From Neptunomonas marina (GTDB lineage: Bacteria; Pseudomonadota; Gammaproteobacteria; Pseudomonadales; Balneatricaceae), in NCBI RefSeq assembly GCF_004005935.1, contig NZ_SACQ01000001.1:527485-591484 (forward strand): 64,000 bases of DNA, written 5' to 3'. Positions 64,000 through 64,000 of the stretch are shown in pieces (position 1 is the first letter of the stretch; each line of letters begins with the position of its first letter). A program made the position numbers and the translations under genes. Below the pieces are notes generated by a model. It was given only the letters and a program-made list of their open reading frames with translations. It was not told the DNA's origin and searched no databases.

Positions 64000-64000
64000 A

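Overview
The window is ordinary chromosomal DNA from a gammaproteobacterium, most likely a marine member of the Oceanospirillales. Three things point there: the TCA block (gltA divergent from sdhCDAB-sucAB-lpd-sucCD), a TRAP transporter followed by a universal stress protein gene as in Halomonas teaABCD, and folX/folM, recQ, ridA and zapE of gammaproteobacterial type. The genus is inferred from gene content only. No rRNA, tRNA, CRISPR array, insertion sequence or prophage was seen. Genes are dense on both strands, and convergent pairs are usually separated by clear hairpin terminators.

Bases 1-9000 are accessory. They hold the end of an alpha/beta hydrolase, an aldehyde dehydrogenase, a TetR regulator preceded by five tandem operator-like octamers, a YjhX-type small protein behind a perfect TetR-like palindrome, and a GNAT enzyme. 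A ClpP/crotonase-like membrane protein follows, broken by one extra G in a G7 run. Two poorly known proteins and a divergent SDR/LysR pair complete the block.

Bases 9000-24000 carry two secreted proteins with VPxxA/PEP-CTERM-like tails and an OmpR/histidine kinase pair. Next is the most interesting locus: a three-gene bufferin operon (BufA2-like precursor, DUF692/MNIO enzyme, DUF2063 partner). Its precursor is a predicted lipoprotein with an exact 61-residue duplication of the six-cysteine core. After it come zapE, a DMT exporter divergent from an AraC regulator with tandem 21-bp direct repeats at its start, a GAF-PAS-GGDEF-EAL protein with a degenerate GGDEF motif, a DUF6506/LuxR pair and chrA.

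Bases 24000-40700 hold a dctPQM-usp TRAP operon with an intercistronic hairpin, divergent from an XRE-cupin regulator. A monapterin/photolyase cluster (phr, folX, folM), a NIT-domain chemoreceptor, two RNA-modification genes, an Lrp-type regulator facing ridA, a YecA-family protein and a recQ-led cluster follow. Bases 40800-53800 are the TCA block, which encodes citrate synthase, succinate dehydrogenase, 2-oxoglutarate dehydrogenase with its own E3, and succinyl-CoA synthetase.

Bases 53800-64000 return to accessory content: a retropepsin-like protease, a permuted NlpC/P60-type protein, a divergent methyltransferase and a LysR regulator. A candidate orphan small RNA follows. Then comes a rhombosortase directly behind a metzincin protease whose GlyGly-CTERM-like segment is internal rather than terminal. 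A racemase and a rhomboid coupled to a zinc-finger/membrane/TPR protein close the block. The window ends on a strong Fur-box match, so an iron-regulated gene probably begins just beyond it.
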